Shown: positions 33,383 through 42,550 of the stretch, one piece after another
Position numbering within the stretch: position 1 is the first letter of the stretch
Layout: every line of letters starts with the position of its first letter
Source: Nostoc sp. NIES-4103
GTDB taxonomy: Bacteria > Cyanobacteriota > Cyanobacteriia > Cyanobacteriales > Nostocaceae
Reading direction: 5' to 3'
DNA: 64,000 nt
Assembly: GCF_002368335.1 (NCBI RefSeq)
Contig: NZ_AP018288.1
Location: 7,901,051 to 7,965,050 of the forward strand
The notes under the pieces: model-generated
Told to the model about the DNA's origin: nothing
The model's input: only the letters and a program-made list of their open reading frames with translations
Databases searched by the model: none
Translations under genes and position numbers: made by a program

Positions 33383-33548
33383 ACCTCTCCCCAACCCCTC
33401 TTTGACGCAAAGAGGGACTTTGAAATTCTTGATAAAGAACGAAAAATTAAGGTTTTGAAGCCTCTGACGCCACATGCTTCAAGTCGGCAAAGCCGCCCAA
33501 CGCAGTGGCTCCTCCTTTCAGGGGAGAGGTTTGGAGAGGGGTCTTTTA
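33383..33548. repeat. CCTCTCC...GGAGAGG composite repeat
   Basis: Contains the hairpin CCCTCTTTG-ACG-CAAAGAGGG (about 33398-33417) and, further on, CTTTCAGGGGAGAGG and GGAGAGGGGTC. The element at 56973-57064 has the same order of parts (hairpin around GACGC, then CTTTCGGGGAGAGG, then GCGGGGTTTTG), and 30028-30068 is a shortened copy. The middle also carries a piece of the CAAGTCGG/GCAGTGGC repeat. Confidence 0.65.
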
Positions 33549-33566
33549 AATCTGTCGAACTCACAT

Positions 33567-34496
33567 TTAATTAATTTTGATTTGCCGCAATTGATTTTTC
33601 ATATTATCTAATGCTTGCTGCCACTGACTTTTTTTTGCGGGTGCAGGTATAGCTGCTGGAGGTAGCGCTGGATTTAGATGACGATAATGTTCCCAAATTT
33701 CCCAGTAAGGACAACCTGGTTGAATGCGAATACCTGCCCAATGAAGATATTGCAGAGGTTGATTAACGGTAGTATCAAATAATATATGGTTTTGTTGCTG
33801 AAAATGTGGACTGCCTGCCCAATTTCCTGGTGCTTTACCTTCTCGACGAACAATGTTAAAGCGACGCGGAATCCGCTTGAGCAACATATAATTAATAATC
33901 GGTTGGTCGGAAGTTTTTTCCGAAAAATCAAAGTATTCTGGATGGGCAGCACACTCAGCAAAAGTTTCATATAAATCTTTTTCTGAGATCAGATTTTTCT
34001 TTGACCCCCAAAAACCACCGTTGAAAATATCTTTAACTTCAGTCTCAGTAAAGACTTTATCTTCTAATACTTTGGGACTGAAAACATTTTTAATTCCACC
34101 TAAATGTTGATAATCACAACAAATAAAGTCAGTTTCAGCAAGGTAGTTAAGATTGTCGATAATCTTTTCAAAGACAACAATATCGGTATCAATGTATAAA
34201 AATTCGTCAAAAGGGCCAAACCAACAAGCCTGCTTGCGGAATTGATTTGGACGGGCAAAGAATTGACCGCCGAAGGTTTCGTGCAATTTCAGCGCCAGAC
34301 GGTCGATGAAATCTAGGTCTGGGTATGTTTGTACACCATAATATTGATTGAGTGTGTTTGCTATATTCTGATATTTATCATCATAAGGAATGAGGATAAT
34401 TGGTGTATCTTGATCATGCAATCGGATACTGTTGAGTAGTGCGATCGCATGATCCATTACCTTGTTATTAGCAATAATATAAATTCCCCGACTCAT
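33567..34496 (-). CDS. GT8-like sugar transferase, last gene of the polysaccharide operon
   Basis: Related to the neighbouring gene at 34507. Both begin with a GIYIIANNKV/GIYTLANDYV strand, contain a nucleotide-sugar and metal site YIDTDIVVF (DxD) near residue 100, and share the late segments QPIINYMLLK and LHWAGIRIQPG. The GT-A fold is likely. RefSeq uses a name of the type Npun_R2821/Npun_R2822 for such proteins, with no proven function. The length is 309 residues. The start follows the upstream gene by 10 bases, so translation is probably coupled in one operon for a surface polysaccharide. Confidence 0.75.
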   Translation of the reverse strand: MSRGIYIIANNKVMDHAIALLNSIRLHDQDTPIILIPYDDKYQNIANTLNQYYGVQTYPDLDFIDRLALKLHETFGGQFFARPNQFRKQACWFGPFDEFLYIDTDIVVFEKIIDNLNYLAETDFICCDYQHLGGIKNVFSPKVLEDKVFTETEVKDIFNGGFWGSKKNLISEKDLYETFAECAAHPEYFDFSEKTSDQPIINYMLLKRIPRRFNIVRREGKAPGNWAGSPHFQQQNHILFDTTVNQPLQYLHWAGIRIQPGCPYWEIWEHYRHLNPALPPAAIPAPAKKSQWQQALDNMKNQLRQIKIN

Positions 34497-34506
34497 TGTC
34501 TAAACC

Positions 34507-35508
34507 TCAAACTGTTAATCCTAATTTTTTTAAAATTCTTGTGCCTAAACTCGGAGGAGCATTGTAAGCTTTGGCTTTAGTCGTGAACTTGGGACGTTGT
34601 TCTGGTTGATGCAGATAGCGATAATGCAAGAAAATATCTCTGTAGGGAAAATCAATATTTTCTCCATCACATACTTGGTTAAAGAGTTTGGAAGATAAAC
34701 CTATATAGTGTAGATAAGTCAGTCTGTTTCCCTGATCGTAGAGAATATAATCTTGATTTTCAAAGTGTGGAGAAGTCACACAACAACCAGTTGCTTTATT
34801 AGTAGGTAAATTGAAGGCAAAGTTGTAGAAAGATACATTTGCCTTCATTCTCATATAATTAAGCACAGACTGATTGGGAGCGGACATATATAAAACGTCT
34901 GAATCTCCATTATTTAGTTGAGTTAATAACCAATCTCTTTGGTCTGGCGGAAATATTCCTCGCTTAGAAGCATAGAACCCTGAACAGAAAATTTCTGAAT
35001 CAATACGCTCTTGGCTAAATACTTCTAAGAGTTTTGGCGATGATAAATTGTATATATGACCAGGGTCTTTATATTGAAAGTCATAGACCACAAAATCATA
35101 TTCATCTAACTTATCGAAAACAAAGTCTAAAGGCTGCAATACTAATGTATCAGCATCTAGATAGATAAACTTTTCAAATTGACTTTCAGCATCAAAAGCA
35201 CAGTAACGGCGATTTTCTCCAACTCTGTAAAACTTCTTAATTCCTTGTTCTTGCCAAGCTTGAATCGCAGAGGGATGTGATTGCCATACCTTGTAAGAAA
35301 ATTCTTCCCATCGAGCAAAAATATCAGGATCATCTAGTAAAGTGACATTTTTTCTCGATGCTATTTCAGCCCGGACTTTCTCCACCTGATCGTTATAAGC
35401 AATGACACATACTGGCACATTACCAGCATTAACTTCTATACTATTGAGTAATGCGACAAGTTGATTATAAACATAATCATTAGCTAGTGTATAAATTCCA
35501 TTTGTCAT
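34507..35508 (-). CDS. GT8-like sugar transferase
   Basis: 333 residues with a GT-A pattern. The DxD site is YLDADTLVL near residue 118, then YDFVVYDFQYKDPGH, FCSGFYASKRG and, towards the end, YLHYIGLSS. It is a paralogue of the following gene (33567-34496). Such enzymes transfer a hexose from a nucleotide sugar, but neither donor nor acceptor can be read. It lies 5 bases after the GT10-like gene. Cytoplasmic; no membrane helix or signal peptide. Confidence 0.75.
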   Translation of the reverse strand: MTNGIYTLANDYVYNQLVALLNSIEVNAGNVPVCVIAYNDQVEKVRAEIASRKNVTLLDDPDIFARWEEFSYKVWQSHPSAIQAWQEQGIKKFYRVGENRRYCAFDAESQFEKFIYLDADTLVLQPLDFVFDKLDEYDFVVYDFQYKDPGHIYNLSSPKLLEVFSQERIDSEIFCSGFYASKRGIFPPDQRDWLLTQLNNGDSDVLYMSAPNQSVLNYMRMKANVSFYNFAFNLPTNKATGCCVTSPHFENQDYILYDQGNRLTYLHYIGLSSKLFNQVCDGENIDFPYRDIFLHYRYLHQPEQRPKFTTKAKAYNAPPSLGTRILKKLGLTV

Positions 35509-35513
35509 AGTTT

Positions 35514-36473
35514 TTATCCATTTTTATCAACAAACTCTGATAGCCAATTAAGCAAGTTTAATTTGTGCAAAATTATCTGACGCGCCTCTGCAATAGCTTC
35601 TTTCGCCGCATACCAAGCATCAGGAGTAGCAGTCACTTCTTGTATGTAGGCGATTCCTTTTTCATCTAAGCTTGGTAATCTCAAAAAACTACCAGGCGGC
35701 AATAATTTATCAGCAGCAGGGCCACCATAATATATGGGCAAACACCATGCTAGCAAAGCATCCCAAAGTTTCTCACTCACATACCAATTATTATCAGCAT
35801 AATTCTCGATTGAGAGATTGTAATAATATGGTGCCATGCCATACCATTTATTACTTAGTTCTCCTAATGTTTTTGCCCATACAGGTAAGTCACGTCCATA
35901 CAAATCAAATTTAATTTCGCTGGATTGTAAAGACTGCAAAAAGTTTAAACGTTGGCGATGATTTGCTGTGCGGCTAATTCCAGAAGTAATCCAACTACAT
36001 GGAGAAACTTTTGCAGGAGGTGGCATTTCATTTAAGTCCCTAAATGAGTTACTATGATACCAAATGGCAGGCATATAGTCAGGAATGGGAGCAAAGTCTT
36101 CAGGGCCAGAAACGTAACCGCAATATTTCTGAGCTTCCTGATATATTTTATAATGGTTATCTTTAACTTCCTCTAGGGGCGGTTCTCTTAATAGATAAAT
36201 TATTCTTTCTTTACTGACACTGCGTAGAACAGATTCGATGTTTGTTTCTGGTTTTTGTTGTTTTTTGCGAAAGCTATCTAACCAGGATTTTGGCTGGGGT
36301 GGTTTGGGAAAGTCATACTGATACATCAACAAAAAATCTGGTTTGGGTGCAAGTGCTTGAATTTGTATATTGCCCCAAATACCAAATGAATGAGGGGTTT
36401 GTTGCCACAGCCAATCGCCTCTTTTTTCTAGACCTCGATAGCTGCTAATCATGCCAATAGTTTTTATATTCAT
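35514..36473 (-). CDS. GT10 (fucosyltransferase-like) glycosyltransferase
   Basis: The C-terminal half shows the GT10 donor-binding pattern: YNLSIENYADNNWYVSEKLW followed by DALLAWCLPIYYGGP and LRLPSL. GT10 members add L-fucose, usually in alpha-1,3 or 1,4 linkage, from GDP-fucose. The N-terminal half (IYLLREPPLEE, PAIWYHSNSF) matches the acceptor side of the fold. The length of 319 residues is usual. It starts a group of three genes with gaps of 5 and 10 bases. It makes a fucose-like deoxyhexose likely in the operon's product. Confidence 0.82.
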   Translation of the reverse strand: MNIKTIGMISSYRGLEKRGDWLWQQTPHSFGIWGNIQIQALAPKPDFLLMYQYDFPKPPQPKSWLDSFRKKQQKPETNIESVLRSVSKERIIYLLREPPLEEVKDNHYKIYQEAQKYCGYVSGPEDFAPIPDYMPAIWYHSNSFRDLNEMPPPAKVSPCSWITSGISRTANHRQRLNFLQSLQSSEIKFDLYGRDLPVWAKTLGELSNKWYGMAPYYYNLSIENYADNNWYVSEKLWDALLAWCLPIYYGGPAADKLLPPGSFLRLPSLDEKGIAYIQEVTATPDAWYAAKEAIAEARQIILHKLNLLNWLSEFVDKNG

Positions 36474-36620
36474 TTTAGTTAATAGTTAGTTGTTATTTGC
36501 CAGTTGTCAGTGGTTAGTTGTTAGTTGTAGGGGTGGGTTTTGCAATCTTACTCAATTAGTAGCAAGTTAATCAGCTAAACCCGCCCGTACAGTTGTCAGT
36601 TGTTAGTGTTTATGTAGCTT
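36474..36620. repeat. GTTAGTTGTCAG tandem repeats inside the operon
   Basis: Contains GTTAGTTGT and CAGTTGTCAG units and a piece of GGGTGGGTTTTGC/AAACCCGCCC inverted repeat. This 147-base spacer separates the GT10 group from the upstream GT4 gene. Confidence 0.7.
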
Positions 36621-37832
36621 TTATGCGATAATTAGAGGGCGTAGAGATTCATCTACGTAACTGAGAATTTTGGCTGCTCGATTTTCCCATGAAAATTGCT
36701 TGACAAATTCTATAATTTCTGAATAACCATCTATTTTTCTGGGATAATTTTCTAAAACTCGTTTTAAAGATTCGGCAAATTTAGTTGGGTTATCTGGTTC
36801 ACACCAAGCTGCGATCGCCTGAGTATTTTTAAACTCTGTTAATGAAGGAATTTCTGTAGCAACAATGGGAGTTCCAGAGGCGAAATAGTCAAATAGTTTC
36901 AAGGGAGAAGTGAAAGTAGCGGCTTGTCCAGAACAATGGGGATGAGCTAAAATATCAGCAGCTTGTAGCAAAGATGCTAACTCATCGTGCAAGATATAAC
37001 CCAAGAACGCAATGTTATTAACTTGTTTTTCTTTGGCTAATTGCTGATAATGTTCTACCTCTTTTTGCTTGCCACCTGCACAGGCAAATTGCACATTTGG
37101 CATTTCTTTAGCAACATCAACCAGTACATCAATACCTTTAAATTGTTGTAATGCTCCCGCATACACTACCAAATGGGAGTGTCCATGATTCAGCAGTTGA
37201 TCACGCCATTGTGCTGCTTTTTCTGGCTGTCTAACCATAAACAAGCGATTAAAACCATTGTGTAGCTTAATCACTTTTTCTGCTGGCATACCATTTTTAA
37301 TCATACTTTCACGAATCGTATCTACAACTGTAACGGCAAGTTGTAAAAGCGGACTTTTGACAATTTCTGGTTCAAATTTTTTATCCTCATGATGGTGGTG
37401 TTCGTAAATTGCTGGAATGCCATTTTTAATTGCAGCTTTCACTAAATTCCAATTGCGGCTATGAACGAGTTTTGTAGTGGGAAATATATAAAAGGGGAAA
37501 TAATATTTGGAAGCGATAGTATTAGAATTAGTAAATTTATTCTGAAAATAGTCAATAGGCCAAGGCATAGGTAAAGGAGCAACTTTTAATTTGTTGTGCA
37601 GATTGTAGTATTTCACAAGGTTTTCTGGTGCTTCCCTTGGTTGAAAAGGACGAGCTAAATTCACTGGATTCATTGCTCCTAATCCTTTATAGGGATATAC
37701 TAAAACGGTCGAATAACCTAAGTTAGCTGCTCCATTTGCTGCATTGGTTGACTGCACTAAATGAGCTTCTGGCTTAGGTAACTCGGATTGCACAAAGAAA
37801 ATATAGTCTTTTTTCAAATTAGCATTTTTCAT
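36621..37832 (-). CDS. GT4-family glycosyltransferase
   Basis: A GT-B enzyme. The C-terminal donor domain begins VVYAGALQQFKGIDVLVDVA and has FACAGG, FLGYILHDELASLLQAADI and SPLKLFDYFASGTPIVATEI, the equivalent of the E-x7-E region. The N-terminal half is less conserved but includes IYEHHHHEDKKFEPE. I start at ATG 37832 (MKNANLKKDY); an in-frame TTG at 37859 would extend into the preceding gene. The start overlaps the end of the ABC-exporter gene by 14 bases, so the two are coupled. Sugar and acceptor are unknown. Confidence 0.85.
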   Translation of the reverse strand: MKNANLKKDYIFFVQSELPKPEAHLVQSTNAANGAANLGYSTVLVYPYKGLGAMNPVNLARPFQPREAPENLVKYYNLHNKLKVAPLPMPWPIDYFQNKFTNSNTIASKYYFPFYIFPTTKLVHSRNWNLVKAAIKNGIPAIYEHHHHEDKKFEPEIVKSPLLQLAVTVVDTIRESMIKNGMPAEKVIKLHNGFNRLFMVRQPEKAAQWRDQLLNHGHSHLVVYAGALQQFKGIDVLVDVAKEMPNVQFACAGGKQKEVEHYQQLAKEKQVNNIAFLGYILHDELASLLQAADILAHPHCSGQAATFTSPLKLFDYFASGTPIVATEIPSLTEFKNTQAIAAWCEPDNPTKFAESLKRVLENYPRKIDGYSEIIEFVKQFSWENRAAKILSYVDESLRPLIIA

Positions 37833-40083
37833 TACTTTCCAATTGAATAGTGTTTTCAAAACCCTCTAACTTATCGAGCAAATGTATGGCAGAATCATAG
37901 GCTTTTGTTAATAATTGGCTGTCTTCTGGGGGTGAGTCTGTAACATTGTCTGTTAAGGAACGAAGAATACCCAGAATCATATTGAGGCAATTACGGAATT
38001 CGTCAGAGATATGGGTAAAAGTTTTGTATTGAGTAGTGACATTATTATTTTTGTCTGCAAATGAGAGTAATTTACCCTTGATTTGCAGACTAAAAATATC
38101 ATCAAAAACATCAATAATGGTGAGGATTCTTAAGGCTGATGTATGGGATTGTTCAATTAATTCCTGCCTTTCTTGGGCATTATCAACCATATCATCGAGT
38201 AATAAAAGTAGGAAACCAAGCATAGAATTAAGCTGTGTGCGAATTTCGTGAGAAATGCGGACTAAGCTTTGATGTTGTTTAACAGTAGCTTCTGCTTGGT
38301 CGCTAAATTGCATTGAGTAGAGGCGTGAGTAGTAACCACCTTTTTTTAAAAGTTCTTCATGGGTTCCTACCTCTACCACACGTCCTTGATCTAACACAGC
38401 AATTTGATCGGCTTTTTGTACTGTAGAAAGACGGTGAGCAATTACCAAGGTTGTACGATCGCGGCTAAGATCATCGAGTGCAGCTTGTACTAAACGTTCG
38501 GAAACGGTGTCTAAAGCACTGGTGGCTTCATCGAGAATCAGAATGTCAGGATTCTGTAACAATGCCCGCGCGATCGCTAATCTTTGTCTTTGTCCACCAG
38601 ACAACATCACGCCGCGATCGCCAATGGGGGTGTCAAATTTTTGGGGTAATTTGATGATAAACTCATAGGCATTAGCCCGCTTTGCTGCTGTGACAATTTC
38701 TTCTTCGGTAGCTTCTGGTCGTCCATAGGCGATGTTATTCCCCACCGAGTCATTGAACAGAAAAGTATCTTGACTGACGATTCCCATCCTTTTACGCAAA
38801 GATGCAATATCGAACTCGCGTAAATCCTTACCGTCGATGGTAATCCGACCAGACAAAGGATCATAAAATCTCGGTAAAAGGTCTGCGAGGGTTGACTTTC
38901 CTGCACCAGAACCACCCACCAAAGCCAGAGTAGTACCACGCGGTAAAAATAAATCTACATCCTTGAGTACTAGCTTTTCATGACCGGGGTAGGCGAAGGA
39001 AAGAAAATCAAAATGCACTCCTTCCTCTAATTTTGTGTAGGGTAAATTACCCCTAATCATGAATGGCTTATCATTGCGATTTAAAAACTCAGTCACCATT
39101 TCCACACTGGTGGAAGTACTGGCGAAGCTACTACGAATACTATTTAACTGAGAAATCAATGGTAACATTCGCAGTAGTATTAATAGATATGTCAAAATGA
39201 CAGTGGAAAGCGAAGCTATTTGAGATGCAAAAAAAGTTTTACTCAAAAATACAATCAGCATCAAGGCTGTAATTCCCATCACCTCACTCAAAGGTGCGAT
39301 CGCTTCGGAATTCATCTGAGATTGAAAATCTGCTTTCTCGCGGGCGCGAATTAACTTGTGAACCTTTTTATATTCTTTTTCTTCATTTCCCGTTGCCTTC
39401 ACCAATCTAATACCATTGAGTAGTTCTAGCATAGCGATTGAATATGCTTTAGACATCTCACTAAGTTGCTTCCCAAATTTTTTAGACCTGGCAATGGCAT
39501 ACTGATTTACCACTGTCACCAAAGACAGCAAAACCGTAGCAGCTATGGTCAACTGCCAAGAAATTGACAGCAATAAACCGACGAAAACTAAAATTGTAAT
39601 CCCCAGAATAATTAACTTTACTGTATTACCAATAGCAGTAGCCGCTCGACCAATTTCTCCTCCAAGACGGTTGATTAAATCACCAACTTTCATCTTGGCA
39701 TAATAATCTATATCTATTTCTAGTAATAATTTTAATCCTGCTTCTCGCATATCTGATGTTAGCTTTCGAGTTAAAGAACTCGATGCTAACGTACTAGAAT
39801 AAGTAGCTAAATTTTTTAAGCAAATTGTGAATATAATAGCCCCAGCCATTACCACTATGCGGTAATTTTCTGGAACAGTCTCAAAAGGAGCCATAATTCC
39901 TTTGAGAATACCTGGGGCTTTAGTTAAATCTACCTCTTGTCCCACAATTTTTAAAATTACTGGCACAATTAGCGCTGTGCTGACACCATTAAATAAACCC
40001 CCAGAAAATCCCAACACTATCGTGAGAAGAATTAACCATGGATAAGGTTTGGCAAATCTTAATAGTAGTTTTCTGGTAGACAT
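37819..40083 (-). CDS. ABC exporter half-transporter fused to two HisKA-like segments
   Basis: Residues 1-325 are an exporter membrane domain with six helices. Residues 345-590 are the ATPase: Walker A GGSGAGKST (390-398), signature LSGGQRQR (from 494), Walker B ILILDEATSALD (from 514), switch IAHRLST. It resembles HepA/MsbA-type polysaccharide or lipid exporters, which end near 600 residues. Here 150 extra residues follow. The first, 602-668, reads LVRISHEIRTQLNSMLGF with H612, a textbook HisKA H-box. The second, 686-745, reads HISDEFRNCLNMILG with Asp694 where the His should be. No kinase ATPase domain follows. The gene lies in a glycosyltransferase operon; the tail may sense or dock a regulator. 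Confidence 0.88.
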   Translation of the reverse strand: MSTRKLLLRFAKPYPWLILLTIVLGFSGGLFNGVSTALIVPVILKIVGQEVDLTKAPGILKGIMAPFETVPENYRIVVMAGAIIFTICLKNLATYSSTLASSSLTRKLTSDMREAGLKLLLEIDIDYYAKMKVGDLINRLGGEIGRAATAIGNTVKLIILGITILVFVGLLLSISWQLTIAATVLLSLVTVVNQYAIARSKKFGKQLSEMSKAYSIAMLELLNGIRLVKATGNEEKEYKKVHKLIRAREKADFQSQMNSEAIAPLSEVMGITALMLIVFLSKTFFASQIASLSTVILTYLLILLRMLPLISQLNSIRSSFASTSTSVEMVTEFLNRNDKPFMIRGNLPYTKLEEGVHFDFLSFAYPGHEKLVLKDVDLFLPRGTTLALVGGSGAGKSTLADLLPRFYDPLSGRITIDGKDLREFDIASLRKRMGIVSQDTFLFNDSVGNNIAYGRPEATEEEIVTAAKRANAYEFIIKLPQKFDTPIGDRGVMLSGGQRQRLAIARALLQNPDILILDEATSALDTVSERLVQAALDDLSRDRTTLVIAHRLSTVQKADQIAVLDQGRVVEVGTHEELLKKGGYYSRLYSMQFSDQAEATVKQHQSLVRISHEIRTQLNSMLGFLLLLLDDMVDNAQERQELIEQSHTSALRILTIIDVFDDIFSLQIKGKLLSFADKNNNVTTQYKTFTHISDEFRNCLNMILGILRSLTDNVTDSPPEDSQLLTKAYDSAIHLLDKLEGFENTIQLESNEKC

Positions 40084-40226
40084 TGGGTATTTAGTTCACA
40101 ATTGGTTAATTATTAACACATTTGTCAGTTGTAGGAGTTTAAACTGTTTATATATTTCTTCAGTTAGATGGTTGATATTCACATATTTACTTATATTCGG
40201 TAATTTGAGATTTTTTCTATTTATGA

Positions 40227-41393
40227 TTACAACCCAGCAATTACTGAACTGAGAGTAGAAGCCATTGCCTCTATGCTATATTTTTCTATACATCTTTTCC
40301 TGGCCTTGATACCTTTTTCATTTGCTAAATCTAAATCCTGAAATATTAATTTAATTTGCTCAGCAATTTGTTCAGGACAACTCGGTTCAGCTAAATAACC
40401 AGTATCGCCCAAAATTTCGGGAATATCTCCTACACGCGTCGCTAATACAGGTTTAGCCATTGCCATCCCATCTGTCAACTTTAGAGGAAATTGGGCACGA
40501 GTTTCAGGGGTATCTCGCTGTGGAACAACAACAATATGAGCAGCAGCAACTACATCAGGCATCACATCAGCTGGATAATTGGGTAGTTTAATAATCCAGC
40601 GTCCCCAACGCTGTTGAAGTTGCTCATCATAATTATCATAAGGACTGCCACCGACAATCACCAGTTTTAAGTCTGGCTGATTAATTTTATCTAGTGCAAT
40701 AAGAACATCTTCTAAACCTTTATAAGGTCTTGGCGCACCGGGAAACATCAAAACTCGATATTCCGATAAACCATAGCGACTTCTACTTTCGTCAGGATTA
40801 TATCGAACAGGATCAAATAAACAAGTATCCTTGCCATTAGGTACAGATATACCTCCAAAACGCTGCTGTAAAAAGCTAGTATGCACTGTCACTGCATTAG
40901 CTTGATTCACCAAACGTTCCATCATTTTCAAGTAGAAAGGATGATAAGGTAACCTTAACGCACCATCTTTTTTGAGTAAATCCTTAGCTAACTGTTTGAG
41001 TGTAGGATGATAATGCCATTTATCACCACCATGCCAGCTAAGTTCCCAATCATCTATGTCTAGAATTACTGGTTTTCTGCTGTATAGTTTCTTCAGTAAT
41101 GCTACGCCGAAACTAGCTGGCTGAGGTTTAATTGCATAAATAATATCTCCATCAATAAGTTTTAAAATTTTACTAATAGATTTAATAAAATGAGGATAAG
41201 TAGAGCCTTCTACAGTATATACTTTAGTTTCAGCAGGAATCGCTCCATATAACTTTTCTCCAAACAAAAAGCCGAGTATTTCCACTTCATACCCTAATTT
41301 ATTCAAGGCTTTTTGTAATAAAGATGCGCGTATGAAACCATCATTTGTAGATAAATTCCAGACGAGTAGCGAGACCTTGACTTTCTCTTTCAT
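40227..41393 (-). CDS. GT4-family glycosyltransferase
   Basis: A GT-B enzyme of 388 residues. The N-terminal domain has the Gly-rich strand of GT4 members and IIYAIKPQPASFGVALL. The C-terminal domain has LMFPGAPRPYKGLEDVLIAL, LKLVIVGGSPY, ADVMPDVVAAAHIVVVPQRD and FPLKLTDGMAMAKPVLATRV with the family's donor-site arrangement. The tail EKYSIEAMASTL is typical. It is the second gene of the operon, 25 bases after the GT8-like gene. The segment LDIDDWELSWHGG is characteristic of the group but does not reveal the sugar. Confidence 0.85.
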   Translation of the reverse strand: MKEKVKVSLLVWNLSTNDGFIRASLLQKALNKLGYEVEILGFLFGEKLYGAIPAETKVYTVEGSTYPHFIKSISKILKLIDGDIIYAIKPQPASFGVALLKKLYSRKPVILDIDDWELSWHGGDKWHYHPTLKQLAKDLLKKDGALRLPYHPFYLKMMERLVNQANAVTVHTSFLQQRFGGISVPNGKDTCLFDPVRYNPDESRSRYGLSEYRVLMFPGAPRPYKGLEDVLIALDKINQPDLKLVIVGGSPYDNYDEQLQQRWGRWIIKLPNYPADVMPDVVAAAHIVVVPQRDTPETRAQFPLKLTDGMAMAKPVLATRVGDIPEILGDTGYLAEPSCPEQIAEQIKLIFQDLDLANEKGIKARKRCIEKYSIEAMASTLSSVIAGL

Positions 41394-41418
41394 TGTCAGC
41401 AGTTTTCCTACTTATAAA

Positions 41419-42261
41419 TCATTTATTACGCCAGGGATTGGTTACTTGATTGGGTAAAAATATTTGAGCAAATTTGTCAAATATTCTTGTGTACAATGAG
41501 CGAGTAATATTTTTAGCATACTGTGGTCTGTAAGGGTAAGTACAATGTAGTACTTTAATTTCTCCAGTAATATTGTAAGTATCCTTCCACTTACTGAGAT
41601 AATTATAAGTAGGTGGTAGTATTTTCATCTTTGGTTTTACGGTAGCGATCGCAGAAGCAAAAGCTCCTTGATCTTTCAAAAGTAATTTATCTTGATTGTT
41701 TTTCACAATCTCAAAATAACGTTTAAAGTCGTCAAAAAATACCTTGGTTGTTTCTGTTTTCCTAAAAGCCATAAAACCGCCGTTGTACTGCACACTATCT
41801 TCCCGTAACGGTAGACCTACAGATTGCAGAATTGGCAGTACATTTGGTAACATATCTTGTTGCTTGCCTCTGAGCAAATTTGTGGCTTTTGTAATACTAG
41901 GTTGCACATCCTCCGTTAATAGGAAATCATATTCATCTAAATATTCAAAAACATCATTAATATCAGACAACAAGCAAATATCTGAATCTAAATATATGGT
42001 TTTATCAAATTCCGAAGCTTCATATAAAGCTAGTTTAGCTTTTCGTGACGCTAAAACAGTATTTTGATCTGCTGGCGCTGGTTTTAAAATTACATTTTTA
42101 AACACTTTCAAAAAAGGATAAAAGATCTTCGGAACCCGGTCAATTAAAATAATTATTGGTTCCTGATGAAATTTTCTAATTGCTGCTAAGAAATGAATAC
42201 AATCTTGAAAAGAATACAATCCTGTTAAGATTGTAATAAATCCTCTAGTTTTTACTGTCAT
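41419..42261 (-). CDS. GT8-like glycosyltransferase, first gene of the polysaccharide operon
   Basis: A GT-A enzyme of 280 residues with the donor/metal motif TIYLDSDICLL near residue 90, the acceptor-side YNGGFMAFRKTE and a C-terminal segment LHCTYPYRPQYAK typical of DxD transferases. It begins the minus-strand run that continues with two GT4 enzymes, the ABC exporter and three more transferases, so its promoter should lie in 42262-42505, divergent from gloB. The function in the chain (initiating or extending) is unknown. Confidence 0.8.
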   Translation of the reverse strand: MTVKTRGFITILTGLYSFQDCIHFLAAIRKFHQEPIIILIDRVPKIFYPFLKVFKNVILKPAPADQNTVLASRKAKLALYEASEFDKTIYLDSDICLLSDINDVFEYLDEYDFLLTEDVQPSITKATNLLRGKQQDMLPNVLPILQSVGLPLREDSVQYNGGFMAFRKTETTKVFFDDFKRYFEIVKNNQDKLLLKDQGAFASAIATVKPKMKILPPTYNYLSKWKDTYNITGEIKVLHCTYPYRPQYAKNITRSLYTRIFDKFAQIFLPNQVTNPWRNK

Positions 42262-42550
42262 AAATATATTTTTTTAGCTATTTTTATAATTAAAAATAAC
42301 ACAACAAATTTAACTTCGTATTCCTTGACTTCCCAGAGGAATTTTACTGATAAATTAAAATACTTTGTGAAACTTTTTAATATGATTTAGGTAGTAGTAC
42401 GGTTGTATATTATCATGTTTAATGAGAATTGACAGCTATAATGGGCAAAATATCAATATCTAACACAACTTTTGTCAGTAGCCTGGTTACTTACTAGAGT
42501 AGAGTATGCACTTAAATACCAAACCGGCACATGCAAGGGAGGCAGAGAAA
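42262..42550. promoter_or_regulatory. Divergent promoter region of the polysaccharide operon and gloB
   Basis: An AT-rich region of about 290 bases between genes on opposite strands. Promoters for both must lie here. I see no strong palindrome or repeat, and I do not assign boxes. Confidence 0.4.

Noticed and set aside
37819..40083. Naming the exporter hepA
   Set aside because: The resemblance is at the family level, and the extra C-terminal segments make a direct identification unsafe.
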